NCBI GenBank assembly: GCA_035041965.1
Contig: JAPYMA010003041.1
Coordinates: 186,001-250,000 of the forward strand
DNA length: 64,000 bases
DNA from: Anisakis pegreffii
Lineage: Eukaryota; Nematoda; Chromadorea; Rhabditida; Anisakidae
Direction of reading: 5' to 3'
How positions within the stretch are numbered: position 1 is the first letter of the stretch; each line of letters begins with the position of its first letter. The position numbers and the translations under genes were made by a program. A model generated the notes under the pieces. That model was not told the DNA's origin. It ran no database searches and saw only the letters and a list, made by a program, of their open reading frames with translations. Of the stretch, positions 32,417 through 44,028 are shown one piece after another.

Positions 32417-34429
32417 CTGAAGAAATCCGAAAATGAACCAAAAATTCGCCCTTCTATAGACATAATGTGTTGTGACAGAGAATATGTACGCACTTATTTA
32501 AGTATATGGAACAAGCGGTGAAGCGTTCCATTGAATTTCGAATCTTTCATATGAATTGCGATATGAAAAGCACTTGTAGTGACTCGATGAGTTTTATCCT
32601 TCCCGTGATCCTGAGTGATTGTATCGTTGAAACAATCTACGTACTGAAATCGAATGAATCAAAGTGATCAGAGAAATAATGAAGCCAGTAGTGAGATTTT
32701 TTTTGGCTAAATGCAATGAACATTCCGAAACACACATGAAAAATTCGGAAGAACGCTATTCAGGGAAGCAAAAACGTCTCCTTCAGGCGCATCATAAGGT
32801 CCCATTCCTCATTCAATAATCCCTAGTAAGCAGAGTTCACATTTTTGACAATTTATTCCGTATCATAATCAGCAAAAATTCTGAAGAAAATTAAGAAACG
32901 GATGCAGTAAAGAAGTTTGGTGCAATGAAACTGTCTACAGTATTAGAAAAATCACTTTCTTGTGATCAAAGATCATTTGGGGAACTTGTGATCAAATTTT
33001 GGATATCAGCAAAAAAATGATTCTGTTGATGCGGAAAAAAAACAAGAATGGAAATCTCCTCGTACCTCTTACGCTCTCAACTCCCCTCTGGATAAAAAAT
33101 TCCTTCCAAATGAAAATTGTGATCGAGATTGACAGAAAATTTTCATGGTAAGTAAGAGATTCATTTATTATTAGAGACTTTCACAACAGGGCTGGCGATA
33201 TGGACATGTCGGTGTCCATCCACTCCTGAGAATAAACACTCGGAAAATGAAAGAAAATGCATGGAGTAGATGTCGGGAATCGGAAATAAATTATTACAAT
33301 GCAATTCAGCTCATGTAGTGATTTATGTTTCACCTATCGCAACTGCAACAACCCGTACACCACACTATGGGAAACCCACCCTGTAACACAGTCAAAGATT
33401 CAAAGTCAGCCTCATGTAAAACCACAAAAATTAAAATCGTCCCTTCGCTTTGAGTAAAAAAAAAGCTATGGCGTTCTCAACTGCATTCATCCTTGTCGAT
33501 TTTTAGCTCCCATACACAACAGCCCCTGTGAATTTCAAAATTTGAATTTAAGAGCGAAAATCGCAAATTTGTTGCGGCAACTGTGAACGTCGTGTGGATG
33601 TATTTCAGCCTCTTTGGATGCTTTAGACTAGTCGCCAGCTAACTCGAGTCCGCTCCAGTTGCATGGGGTTGAGTTCATCTACAGTTGTAGCTACTGGGTT
33701 ACAAGTATATGTGGTCTACAATTGCAAAGAGATTGTGGGGTGAAGATTGAGTTCAGTGAGTACGGAATGCGAGCTTTCATAGCGATTTTTCGTCTGCAGC
33801 TCCAAACTAGTTAGGACATGCTAAACGTAGTTTGTTGTGAGGACCGAGGCTCAATGACATGATTGTTTCGTCAAGTCGAAGTGATAAATGAATAGCATAA
33901 TGTCAAGTTTTCAAAATATGCTTTATCGACTTCTCCGCACCTTCGAAGTAAACGCCTGTATGAGCTGAAGAAGTTGAACTGTAGCTGGCGAAGGGCTAAT
34001 TGACAGTGTGAGTCACATTATTCAGCCGTCAGAAGAAACATCTGTTCAGAATTATTAAAGAAGTGAGGTTTTGCACGTGTTGTCTAAAGGAAGGGATTCA
34101 GAATCGACATGCGGGTTTTGAGTTGCATTGTCGTGTTGTCCGCCATCAGGAGGCTGGGATTGTAACCACGATTATCTCGTATGATCAGCGTGGTCAGCTG
34201 TCAAGCAGATAACAGTTCAGCCGTGTGGAGGTTGTTTTTGCTTATTTCTATGATGAATTCTACTGCCTTAGCAGTGTTTGAAGTCCGCTTGATGGTAACT
34301 ATTTTCTTCCCGAAAATATGTCCTCTGTCCTTCCAGCCGTGCTAGCGATACATTCTGAATGATTTTCGTTGATGAACTGGCGCGAGAATAACGGAAATTT
34401 CAGTTGTAATGAACTTCCTCATTTTGCAG
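32417..34429. other. Intergenic stretch upstream of the AT-hook gene
   Basis: About 2 kb with no supported gene. It ends with the splice-acceptor-like ttttgcag at 34,422-34,429 just upstream of the AT-hook ORF. Confidence 0.4.
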
Positions 34430-34505
34430 TTATTCCTGTAAAATTGAGGTGAACGAGTACGCAAACTCCATCAAAAAGCCATTGAATAAGTGCAACAGAC
34501 TAGTA

Positions 34506-35877
34506 ATGAGTGAAAAAATGATCCGAACAGTAGGTCCAACTGGAAGACGTCGTGGCAGACCACCGCTTCGGTTGAGCAGGCCGAGAGTGAACGTTGTGGA
34601 CAATGGACCACGGTACTCATTGAGGAACATGAACAGACCATCATTCCATACAGATGAATACGGAAGAACCAAAATCAAGTACGAAGTTGAATCGCGTGAG
34701 GAGGCCACTGGGCGAGATAACTTCAGATTCTCATTGCCTTCATTTTACGCTGAATTGGCGTTCAGCGGGCATTGTGGTAGAGCATCACTTCGCACTGGTA
34801 GACTGAAAAGGTTAACTGTCAACAGAGAGTTGAGGTCGAAACAAAATACATCGCAAGAAGTTGTCAACGGTCGATCGGCGTTGCGAAATGCGCACACCAG
34901 ATCAACGCTTCGACGTCGAGGTTTCGGTAGAGAACCGTGCCAAAGCGGAATAGGGAGGGCAACATTGAAGCATGAAATTGATGCCGAGAACGAAATAACT
35001 CATGAGCACGAAAGCGGATTAGCAGTATCTGGTGGCACATCACTTGAGCAAAATTGCGCCGTAGATGTTGATGATCAACCGCGTTCTGGAGCCGCCGAAC
35101 TGGAACACTCATCAGCCAATCAAGAAGTCGATTTCGGTGCAAAGGCGAGGAAGTTAATAGAGGATGATACCGCAGGATTAGGCGAAGCCCGGTGTGCAAT
35201 CTCGCATCCATCTATGCGCGCCATCGGACCGCCGATCGATGTGAAAAAGTTTATGAAACCAGTTGAAATTTGTGAACATAACGTGAAGAATGTAGAGGAA
35301 AAGGACTCTCCGGAATATGAGCGTAAATCGAGACGTAATGGTACAATTCGAATGAGTCGATTAAAGAAACCAGTTAGCAGTCTGTGGCAACGGATGAATC
35401 GCCGAACAGTGGACGTGAAGTTATCACCGACTGAGGTATGCCTTCTGAATTTTTTGAAACGTTCGTTTCAAAAAATAGTCGCCAGTGGAATTGTTTCAGT
35501 ACTGTGACAAGGAGCAATTCAAACGAGAAATTCTACCCTTTCTATCCCATGTATATTTCGTTGGAAAATTGGGGGGGGGGGGGGAATTGACTGCCGCTCC
35601 GCAAAGAGATATCGGAAACAGTCAGCAGATTTGTTCGATAGAGCAATTCACCATAGTTATGGGAACTGCCTCCCTTTCTTTTCTGGATTTTAGCTCATAT
35701 TGTAATACTCTACGAGACAGGGTCAAAATTCGGTGCTTTCAGGATGCGACACGCAGTACAAGTGCATCACTGAAGCGTGCATTTTGTTTCGTCGAAGAAG
35801 AAGCAGAGGACTGGAAGCATATTCTCAATGAAAATGTCATGACGAAGAAAAACAGTGGAATGCTGTTAATTGGTTAA
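34506..35877 (+). CDS. AT-hook protein, putative DNA-binding (about 371 aa, three exons)
   Basis: The start chosen is the first ATG (34,506, MSEKMIRTVGPTGRRRGRPP); the frame is open back to an acceptor at 34,429. Exon 1 runs to 35,435 (donor gtatgc). Exon 2 is 35,500-35,550 after ttgtttcag, and exon 3 is 35,743-35,877 after gctttcag; all joins are phase 0. GRRRGRPP near residues 11-18 is an AT-hook, which binds the minor groove of AT-rich DNA. The rest is basic and low in hydrophobic residues (for instance SRASLRTGRLKR-like and RRNGTIRMSRLKK stretches), fitting a nuclear protein. Exons 2-3 are less certain; the second intron carries a 14-G run at 35,571-35,584. No other domain was recognised. 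Confidence 0.6.
35571..35584 (+). repeat. Homopolymer G14
   Basis: Fourteen consecutive G in an AT-rich setting, inside the proposed second intron of the AT-hook gene. G runs of this kind occur in nematode introns and are often variable in length or mis-assembled. Confidence 0.9.
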
Positions 35878-36804
35878 TTTAATTGAGATGCTCTTATTCT
35901 TGAGTAAATTCATTCGTAGCATTCATTTCATTATGAGCCAAATCTTGTCCGAGCGATATGATTGGATCAGTATCTGATTTCAGTTTGTACTAACTAATAT
36001 CTGTGAATAGCTGAAGAGCACTTCTTTCCGAATTTTTCTTTGAAGTTGTTGAATAGCTCGTAAAATTCGTGCCCTCTAACGAGCTCATTCTCCTGGAGAA
36101 AGAAACTCCCTTTTTCATGTTCGAGTTTAAGTGATGATTTGACACCAATCGTAAGCTTTCATTAACCCGAAGTCCATCTCTGACGTGAGCTTGGGTTCTC
36201 TTACCAACGTACTTTATCGCAGCTACTGAGTACTCAATACGAGCGAGCTTCATTGGTTCATTAAACTCAGTTTCACTGTTTGTTGAGTTGTTGTGATCTT
36301 AAAGATGGTCGTGACACAAAAGGAAACGGGTGCTCAACAGTCCATGAGAAGGCACATCCTCTGGTAGAACATTACAAAGAACGGCGAATATTAAACGACA
36401 TTTTCCATTACAGGTAGATATCTGTTTTAACTTAGACCGCTCTCAATCTCATGAAATGTTTCCCTAGTGAAAAAGAATTGAAAACATGAAATCCATCTGA
36501 TGAGCCTGGACTTTTATGGCTCCTCACTATATCGTTTCAGAAGTTCGAGTAGATCGCTGATGTGAGTCTATATTAGTGAAGGAATTTGCAGTGGAACTTA
36601 GGTACACAAAGCATCTGCAATATAAGTCAATATACAAATGCAATAGAACATTTCATTGCATTTGTATATCCAAATTCAGCGAAATTCTAATGAAGTATTA
36701 CTCAGGAGCATTCAGAGGGTGAAAATTACCTTGTCAGATTATTTATTAGTCCGCAGAAAGTTCCGAACTTAATTCTATTTACTAATGGTCGATAAATATT
36801 CCAG
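35878..36804. other. Intergenic or intronic stretch
   Basis: No convincing exon. Around 36,600-36,670 the word aatgcaatagaacatttcat is followed closely by tgcatttgtatat, giving a small inverted repeat of tatacaaatgca. Confidence 0.35.
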
Positions 36805-36955
36805 AGATATGAACAAAATGGATCTGGAAAATCGAATGAACTCACTGAAAATTGACAATGAAGCTTTGAAAACGGAATTATCGCAAGTGAGCAGTGTGTA
36901 CAATCGACTGAAGAAATTGTCACTGAATATTCAGTTAACTAACTGTCACAATTGA
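36805..36955 (+). CDS. C-terminal coiled-coil exon candidate
   Basis: After an acceptor attccag (36,798-36,804) the frame reads DMNKMDLENRMNSLKIDNEA, then LKTELSQVSSVYNRLKKLSL and a stop at 36,953-36,955. Leucines and other hydrophobics fall at heptad spacing (M, L, L, L, V, L), and Asn-Glu-Ala-Leu resembles the leucine zipper of bZIP factors. No basic region was found upstream in the window. The exon could be the end of a small gene or of the AT-hook gene through an alternative splice. An internal gtgagc after LSQ could be a donor. Confidence 0.3.
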
Positions 36956-38421
36956 CAGTCATGATGCTCCGTCAAAATGTTTCCGCTCCTAATTTTTCAT
37001 AAACGAAAAATGATAAATTTCTACATTTCGAAGAGTCCAAGGTCTTCAAGAGTGCAAAGTCCAAAGTCTTCAACATATGAAAGCTGAAGTCGTCATGAGA
37101 TGCTATCATTTGTGCAATAATAAATAGCCAGTATCATGCATCGAATATTTTTTTCGGCAGGGTCCATCAAGTCTAACAGAAATTACTCCGGCATTCACAT
37201 AGACATTTACAAATATCAGGGCACAGAATTCAAGGGAGTGCACTTTCCATTTTGATGTCCTTACCTCCCGTATTTATCACTCTAAGCCGTAAGTAGTTAG
37301 CGACAGGGACTGGTGTTTTGTCTCGGATGTCGTGTGAATTGTTACTTATCAGAGTTTTACTTGAAGTTACTGTTTATTCTGATCGCGTTGTTCCAATGTT
37401 ATTTTGTAATCTTAACTTCAACGAAGCGATACACTTCCCATTTTAATGAGCATAATGTCATCGTTATTGTTATCAGTGTTGCCATCTCCTGCAGTCTTTA
37501 ACTGTAAGTAGTCTTTTCAAAACTACCAAGTCTTTTTTGCTGTTATATTAAAATGATGATGTATTTGATGCCAATTTAACAAATGTTCCGAAAACAACAG
37601 AACTAATGCCAATTACGCTATCACTGAGCAACTCTCATCGCAACAATTCTCTCACATTGCAGTTATCTTGTGCAAGTTTTTGGATTTTGCTGTTGATGTG
37701 ATTGGTCATAACTGAGAAGGATGGCGTTTGACCGCAGGTTTATCGTAGAAATGTTTTGGGACTGGTGGTGAATTGGTAGAATTAATCGAATGCGATTCTG
37801 AGTGAGATGTAAGTTTTCACTTGAATTTGATCCATACTGCTTGCTCACTAACGGTAATGATGATAATGTGTTTGATTAACTCAATGCAATGTGGAATTTA
37901 AAACACTGACTATGAGAGTTTGCATCAGGAACATTAAGTTCAATTCATTCATCCATCTATCTTCAGTTATGACCTCGTCACTATCATTTTAAGCTGTATT
38001 TTTTTCTGTTTGTGCACTGATTCATTCTGATTATGTGAATACTGATAAATTCGTGTGAATCAAGAATATCTCATTTAAAAGAAACAACAGCCAGAAAATT
38101 AGATTGAAAGCATCTGATTGTACTATTTCAACACTCTTTTGTTAAATTAATTTCTCACATTTTTCATGAACATCAGGGTTGCGGTACATTATGGAAGTGT
38201 GGAATGAATAACAAATTTGGAATGAATGGGAAAATAAAATGCTTTAAAAACGAGCATAGAAATGAATTTATTTGGGTAAAGATGACATTTAAATTCTATG
38301 TTAATATCCTCTGACAAATTGTGATTGAAAAAATCATCGCAGCTAATTTAATCATTCCAACAGATGAAAGTATTCATTGGAGTCGAAGTATTGCTTAGCT
38401 CGTCGGCTCTAATATATACCC
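36956..38421. other. Intergenic stretch
   Basis: AT-rich, no supported gene. It is the downstream region of the collagen gene that ends at 38,422. Confidence 0.4.
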
Positions 38422-39700
38422 TTAATATCCAGGAGCAGTACGAGGTGGTGGGCAATGAGAACAAGTGCCAGGCTCTCCTTGCATTCCTCGAGGTCCATCC
38501 AGTCCTGGTGCGCCATTTTTACCGGGGGCTCCATCTTTGCCTGCATCACCCATTCGTCCCTGAGGACCACGTGCACCGGGCAAACCTGGTGGCCCTGGAA
38601 GGCCAGGCTCTCCAGATAATCCTTCGTCTCCAGCCGGTCCAACTGGACCTGGTTGTCCGTCCACTTCATTGACTTTTCCCGGCTCTCCTGGAAGTCCTTT
38701 GCTTCCTGGTCTACCAGCAGCACCTGGGGATCCAATACGACCAGGTGGCCCCATTGGACCAGGTCTTCCGATATAACCATCTGCTCCTGGTTCACCCGCA
38801 AAACCAGGTGGACCTTTTGGTCCAGGCCTACCAGGCGGTCCCGCTGCTGCTTCCATACACTCGAAGCAGTAGTCGTTCTCAGGTGGAATTGATGGTGGTG
38901 CTGCATCAGCTCCATCTCTCCCTGGCGCTCCGGCTAATCCGTCCGCTCCATCCCTGCCATCTGGCCCTGGTGGACCACGAGGGCCTGGCTCTGCTATGCC
39001 ACATCCGCAACATCTTGATCTTGCTTGACGTTTCTCTCGGACATCTGATGTTGCGAGAACCTTGAATTGTTCATTTCTTTAATCAGCGACTTGGTACAAA
39101 TATTGATAGCGAAAAGTTCCAGCGAAATCGATTCGCCAGATATTCTAAGCATAGAAAAGAGCTTGCGGTGAAACTTGTTCAAAAATCCATTGAATGAATG
39201 TCAAGAGAGTTCATGCTGTTCAAACTGAGTTGAAATCTTCATAAATTGGTTTAATTCGTTCACCACTATAAGTGATCGTATCAATCCTAAAAGAACTCCA
39301 GCGCTCCTCGGCTTTCTTAGTCTTTATGAAATGAACAATGGGTTATTCTCATCACCTTATGGATTTCTCGCAATGAACGGTCGACAAATATACAACATTG
39401 ACGTGAGAGACATATCGAATCATGGTATCGCCATTATGGTTTTCAAAAATTTAACAGTGGTAACGATAGTTTTACCTGTGTTCGAGTGACCTCTCTCCAA
39501 ATATTACCAGATCGTAATTTGCAGAAATCAACTTCATTTTGCATCACTGACTGCATTTGTTGCATGTAGTTGTAGAGCATTGGCACTGATATGGCACAGA
39601 TTAGCGTTGCAATTGTAGACAGTGTCACACCGAAGAAAGCGACTCTTCGGAGCGCATTCGCTTGAATCTCCTTATCCTTCCCATTCATATCTTCTCCCAT
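38422..39700 (-). CDS. Cuticle collagen (two exons, 287 aa)
   Basis: Exon 1 is 39,700-39,476 (75 codons, donor gtaaaa) and exon 2 is 39,060-38,422 (212 codons plus stop, after the acceptor caattcaag), phase 0, intron 415 bp. The N-terminal block has the hydrophobic segment [20 protein letters not shown] and ends [10 protein letters not shown]. Exon 2 opens with [19 protein letters not shown] is a furin-type cleavage site. CCGCG, YCFEC and CSHC flank the Gly-X-Y arms, and the end is PPPRTAPGY. Compared with the collagen at 26-27 kb it has the same architecture but different arm interruptions, so the two are paralogues and not a recent duplicate. An acceptor-like tag directly precedes the ATG. 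Confidence 0.92.
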
Positions 39701-42400
39701 CTAGATTTAAATATTTTACCATAATTTACAAATTATTCAGTCATGCATCCAACAGATCAAAATCAATGAAGGCCACTTGCACTCTTTTATTAGGAGATGA
39801 AGACACTCGACAAATGGCGTTATTTCTATGCTACAAACTTCAGTGAAGTCTGGATGGATGAGTTCCAGATATACTGATACATAACGGTGGTATTTTGAAT
39901 GATACATTTTATCGTTCTCGCATTTGTTCGAGCTGGAACGATATAGAGCTACCTATCACGAAAGACTGCTTTGAATCGATGAAGCTACTCACGAATGTTT
40001 ACATTGTCGCTCAAAAATATGAAATTGGATCAATGAAAATGGTATGAATGAAGAATGAACAAGAACTTACGACGTTTCAACTGCTTTTCGAGATGTTGCA
40101 ATTCCGAATGGAAATGCCATAGCAGAGCTGAGCATTTATATATGTGGATCATGGTCAGTGGCATTTGCAGTAACTGGAAATCGGTTCGGATGCGTTGGTT
40201 AATTCATGATTTGTCGGTGATTATATCATCCAGTTCAGCTGAATACCTTTACGAGATAACAAACAAAAAGAATTAAACAATGAAAGCAACATTTCGTAGT
40301 TTATTTAGAAACATGCGACAATGCTCCCAAAATTTCACTATCATTGTTTCTCTATGCAAATTGTTTATCTCATTTATCACAATTGTTTAACATGAACTGT
40401 TCAGTTTCGCTTTCGAAATCTGTCTCACCTTTCAATTTCACTTTCGAAATCCGTCTCACCGTCTACCAGTACCGAAAACGATCAAACGTTTAAGAGATCT
40501 ATTCACTGAGCATTGCTCTCTCATTTAATCCCTCATCACTGGATTATCTGAAGCAATCTGTCAGACATCAAAAGAGAACTGTCATCGTTTGAGGAATGAT
40601 ATCAGAATGTTTAATGCGTTTGATGTACAAACAAGAAACCAATGGCGGAAATTGCGTTTCACATCTAAAAAGCGTCAACAATCCAGGTTATCAATAGGAA
40701 CAGGTCGATTTATCGCTGCATTTGAATGCCGTTTAGTGATAACTATTGTTCGAAGAATCTCATCGAATGCACATGAATTCACAACGATACGTTTTTGAAT
40801 ACGTTCCGTTTGTGTGTATAATTTTACTTTTAAATCATCAGTGAATAATAAAGGCCTAAAAAATCTAGCAGCTGGAATTGGTGTGCATTTGCATTGAATT
40901 CATCAAGTTGCAACACGTTTGTACTCAAAAAATCGACATCCTAAAACACTTGCTTGTATTGTTATGAAATTTAGAGTTGAGACGCAAGAGAATTTTTTCG
41001 CATGCAAGTTCTGAGTATTTTTCGGTTTCGGTCGATGGACATCGAAGTTCGCTTTGCCGATGCTACTGACTGATTGCTCGTTTTCGGTCTCAGTCGGTTC
41101 CAGTTTAGATTACCTAATATATGTTTGAACCCAATACGTTCAAACAGCCATCCAATTTTCAACATCTGAATTACTGTTAAATCTGGTGAGATCTCTGTCG
41201 TTGTTTGATTAATATCCTCCCGTTTTGAGCAAGCAAAAATAAACGATTTCTCGACATTTACTCTCAAAAAATCGGCCACTCAACAACTCTTCGCGTGCGA
41301 CAAAAAACGCAACTAAACTTTACTCCAACATACTGGTTGAACTGCTAAGCTGCTTTGGAGATAGCAAATGAACTGAATTTTGTGGTTCAATCGGAATGTG
41401 AACGAATGTGACCGACCTTTCAAGATTTTGAGTTTCGCGTTTCAAGCGAAATTCGTCAATTCAACCGAGCGAACTTCGGCAGATCACCATCATTGTTGTG
41501 AAATTACAGAAAACACTAATGCGATGGCGCATTCCCATTGAACGGAGGGCATCATTAACGAGAAATTCGAACTGTTTTATTGATAAGAACACATCAACAA
41601 CATTTATTTGATGCGCGTAGTTAACCTGAATATAACCAGCATAGCAAATTATACGAATGGAATAATAACGGTGTTGTGGTAGACCATGACCTGTTCGCAC
41701 GGAACAAACCAAACGTAAATTGAGTACATTAATGAATGAAGACCTGTTTAACGTTTTTAGTCAATTCGAGAGCTCATATCAGAAACACGGACATCTTTTG
41801 TTGTCTTCTAATTATGAGAGTGTTTTTTGAGGAGGTTATCAACACAAAATAATTAGGTTTTTATGTTACGATCCAAAACAAACACATTAATTTCTCATAT
41901 AAATACAGCGGATTGTAACGCAAATCACTCATTCACATTTACTGATTTAATACTACCGTTCAACATCGGCCATTTATTCCAGTATTTGCATATAACCAGT
42001 GAGACTATCGATAATCTGCACATATCGCTTCCAACTTTCATAATAGTCCTTATCGCCATAAACCTACCACTTCAGAATTAAGCTTGAAAAAATGATTTTC
42101 AAACGATCTGTCATGAGAATTAGGCTTGGAAAAATGATTTTCAAACGATCTGCCATGGATTGTGACTGGAATGATTTGGGGGCTGTTTTTCTTTACGCCT
42201 GCTTCATATAGAATCAACAAAATACTATTGAACAAAGAAAGAGTAGGATTGTTCATTCTCATATTCGGAATTCATTTTTGAAGGTCCAATAGATTCTTTA
42301 GACTTTTTTATATTGATAATGAGTGTTGTGCCACGTTTAATTCGGAGATGTTCGCATTCGAAGAAGTGCTCGCTGAAAGACCCATATTAAGGAGCGATCT
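39701..42400. other. Intergenic region between divergent collagen genes
   Basis: 2.7 kb between the starts of a minus-strand and a plus-strand collagen gene, so it must hold both promoters. Small direct duplications are visible: a cactttcgaaatc-type word repeated near 40,410-40,455, and a 35-40 bp duplication (gattttcaaacgatctg) at about 42,085-42,155. No other gene is supported. Confidence 0.45.
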
Positions 42401-42405
42401 TTCAG
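42396..42405 (+). promoter_or_regulatory. Possible trans-splice acceptor of the plus-strand collagen gene
   Basis: The word gatctttcag lies 19 bases upstream of the start codon at 42,425 and matches the nematode 3' splice consensus. With no 5' exon visible, it is a candidate spliced-leader acceptor. Confidence 0.45.
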
Positions 42406-42424
42406 GAGGAGATTAGCATTAAAA

Positions 42425-43854
42425 ATGGAGAAGAAAGAAGTAGAAATGAACGGTCTTCGCCGAATTGCATTCCTCGGCATTGCACTCTCGACGATAGCCA
42501 CTCTGGTTGCCGTCATCTCGGTGCCAATGCTCTACAACTACATGCAACATGTTCAATCGATCATGCAAAACGAAGTCGACTTCTGCACATCACGTTCCGG
42601 AAATATCTGGAGAGAGGTCACCCGCACTCAAGTAAGTTCCATATAATGCATCCCTCAAAAAACACCATCTGAGGACACCAAATTAATAGTAAACACCCAA
42701 AACTGTTCGAGTAATCTGAGATGAATAGAAAAGATTTTGGGAGCAACGAATGGGTAATCAATTTTTTTGTCTAAATTGCTCGGAATATGGAATTCGCTTT
42801 GTATCAGAAACGACGGCCGACGAGAAATAACAGTTTTCATTAGAAATATCATTATAAGGGAGATTCATACGAATAATTCCAGCCCTAAAGTTGAGTTTCG
42901 AAAAAAATTCAATTGTTTTGGTGTCTTTTTGAATCTCTCGTGCACCAAAGAATTCACAACTTAACTGCAATAGAAAGAAACTTTATGCTCAGATGAGACA
43001 ACTCACACGAAATGTGATGCATGAGTGATAAATGGCTCATGATTAAGAACAGGGTCAGCTGGCTAGCAACCGCATCTAGACCTCTGTCGTGAGCAGTGAG
43101 CAAACCAATGAGCATGATTCGGTCGAAAATTTATGCTGTTAACGTGAGCAATGATTGACTGATATCTTCCACCAAAAATTGCCCAATACTGTTAATTAAG
43201 ATCGATTGGAATTTTCAGACGATTGCTTCTGAGAAGTCTCGCTCGAAACGTCAAGCAAACGCATGCTGTGGTTGTGGAGTTTCACCACCTGGACCAGAAG
43301 GACCACCAGGTCCAGACGGTAAAGATGGTGCTGATGGATTACCGGGAATAGCGGGACGCGATGGCTTCGATGGACCTGCAGCAACCCGACCACCTAAGAT
43401 CGAGTGGTGCTTCGATTGCGCTCCAGCTCTTGCTGGACCACCCGGAAGACAAGGACCAGTCGGACCTCTAGGCCAACCTGGACAAAATGGTCAAGACGGA
43501 GCTCCCGGACTCCCCGGACCAGCTGGTCCTCAAGGGCCACCTGGACCAGTAGGACCTTTAGGCCCTCCAGGACCAAGGGGACCTTCAGGCTCACCAGGAA
43601 TTATCAGCAATGCTCCAGGACAACCTGGACCACCAGGACCAGCTGGACCTCAAGGAGCTTCAGGAGCCGATGGACCACCGGGCCCACGCGGAAATCCTGG
43701 ATACCAAGGACCTCAAGGACCACCCGGAGACAGTGGTGTCGACGGAAAGGCTGGTCTACCAGGTGCAGATGGAGCTCCAGGTGCCAATGGAGCCGTAGGT
43801 GTCGATGGTGGATGCGATCACTGCCCACCACCTCGCACAGCCCCAGGATATTAA
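42425..43854 (+). CDS. Cuticle collagen (two exons, 280 aa)
   Basis: Exon 1 is 42,425-42,631 (69 codons, donor gtaagt) and exon 2 is 43,219-43,854 after attttcag, phase 0, intron 587 bp. The hydrophobic segment is [20 protein letters not shown], and exon 1 ends [10 protein letters not shown] as in the other two. Exon 2 begins [24 protein letters not shown] follows the furin-type site RSKR. The second Cys pair is WCFDC, and the C-terminus [14 protein letters not shown] closes the last Gly-X-Y arm. A polyadenylation word lies at 44,023. Transcribed away from the collagen at 38.4-39.7 kb. Confidence 0.94.
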
Positions 43855-44022
43855 TCAACGGTCTCTCGACTGACGATTATTTTCCACTCCAAATAGATCC
43901 AATGTCAACCCATGCCATTATGAGAATTAATTTAGCAATTCTCTCCCTCACATTCTTTTTGAATCCCCTCAAATTGTCCATATTTCGATACAAAATAATT
44001 TATTCAGAGATTTTTCCCTATG

Positions 44023-44028
44023 AATAAA
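44023..44028 (+). terminator. Polyadenylation signal for the plus-strand collagen
   Basis: AATAAA 169 bases after the stop codon at 43,852-43,854. It is the first such word downstream and at a plausible 3'-UTR distance. Confidence 0.55.

Noticed and set aside
38364..39065. Plus-strand frames over the second collagen gene
   Set aside because: Antisense shadows of the collagen exon 2.
43196..44027. Arg/Thr-rich plus frame of 207 aa and minus frames over the third collagen
   Set aside because: Out-of-frame and antisense shadows of the collagen exon; the true frame has no ATG because it starts after a splice acceptor.
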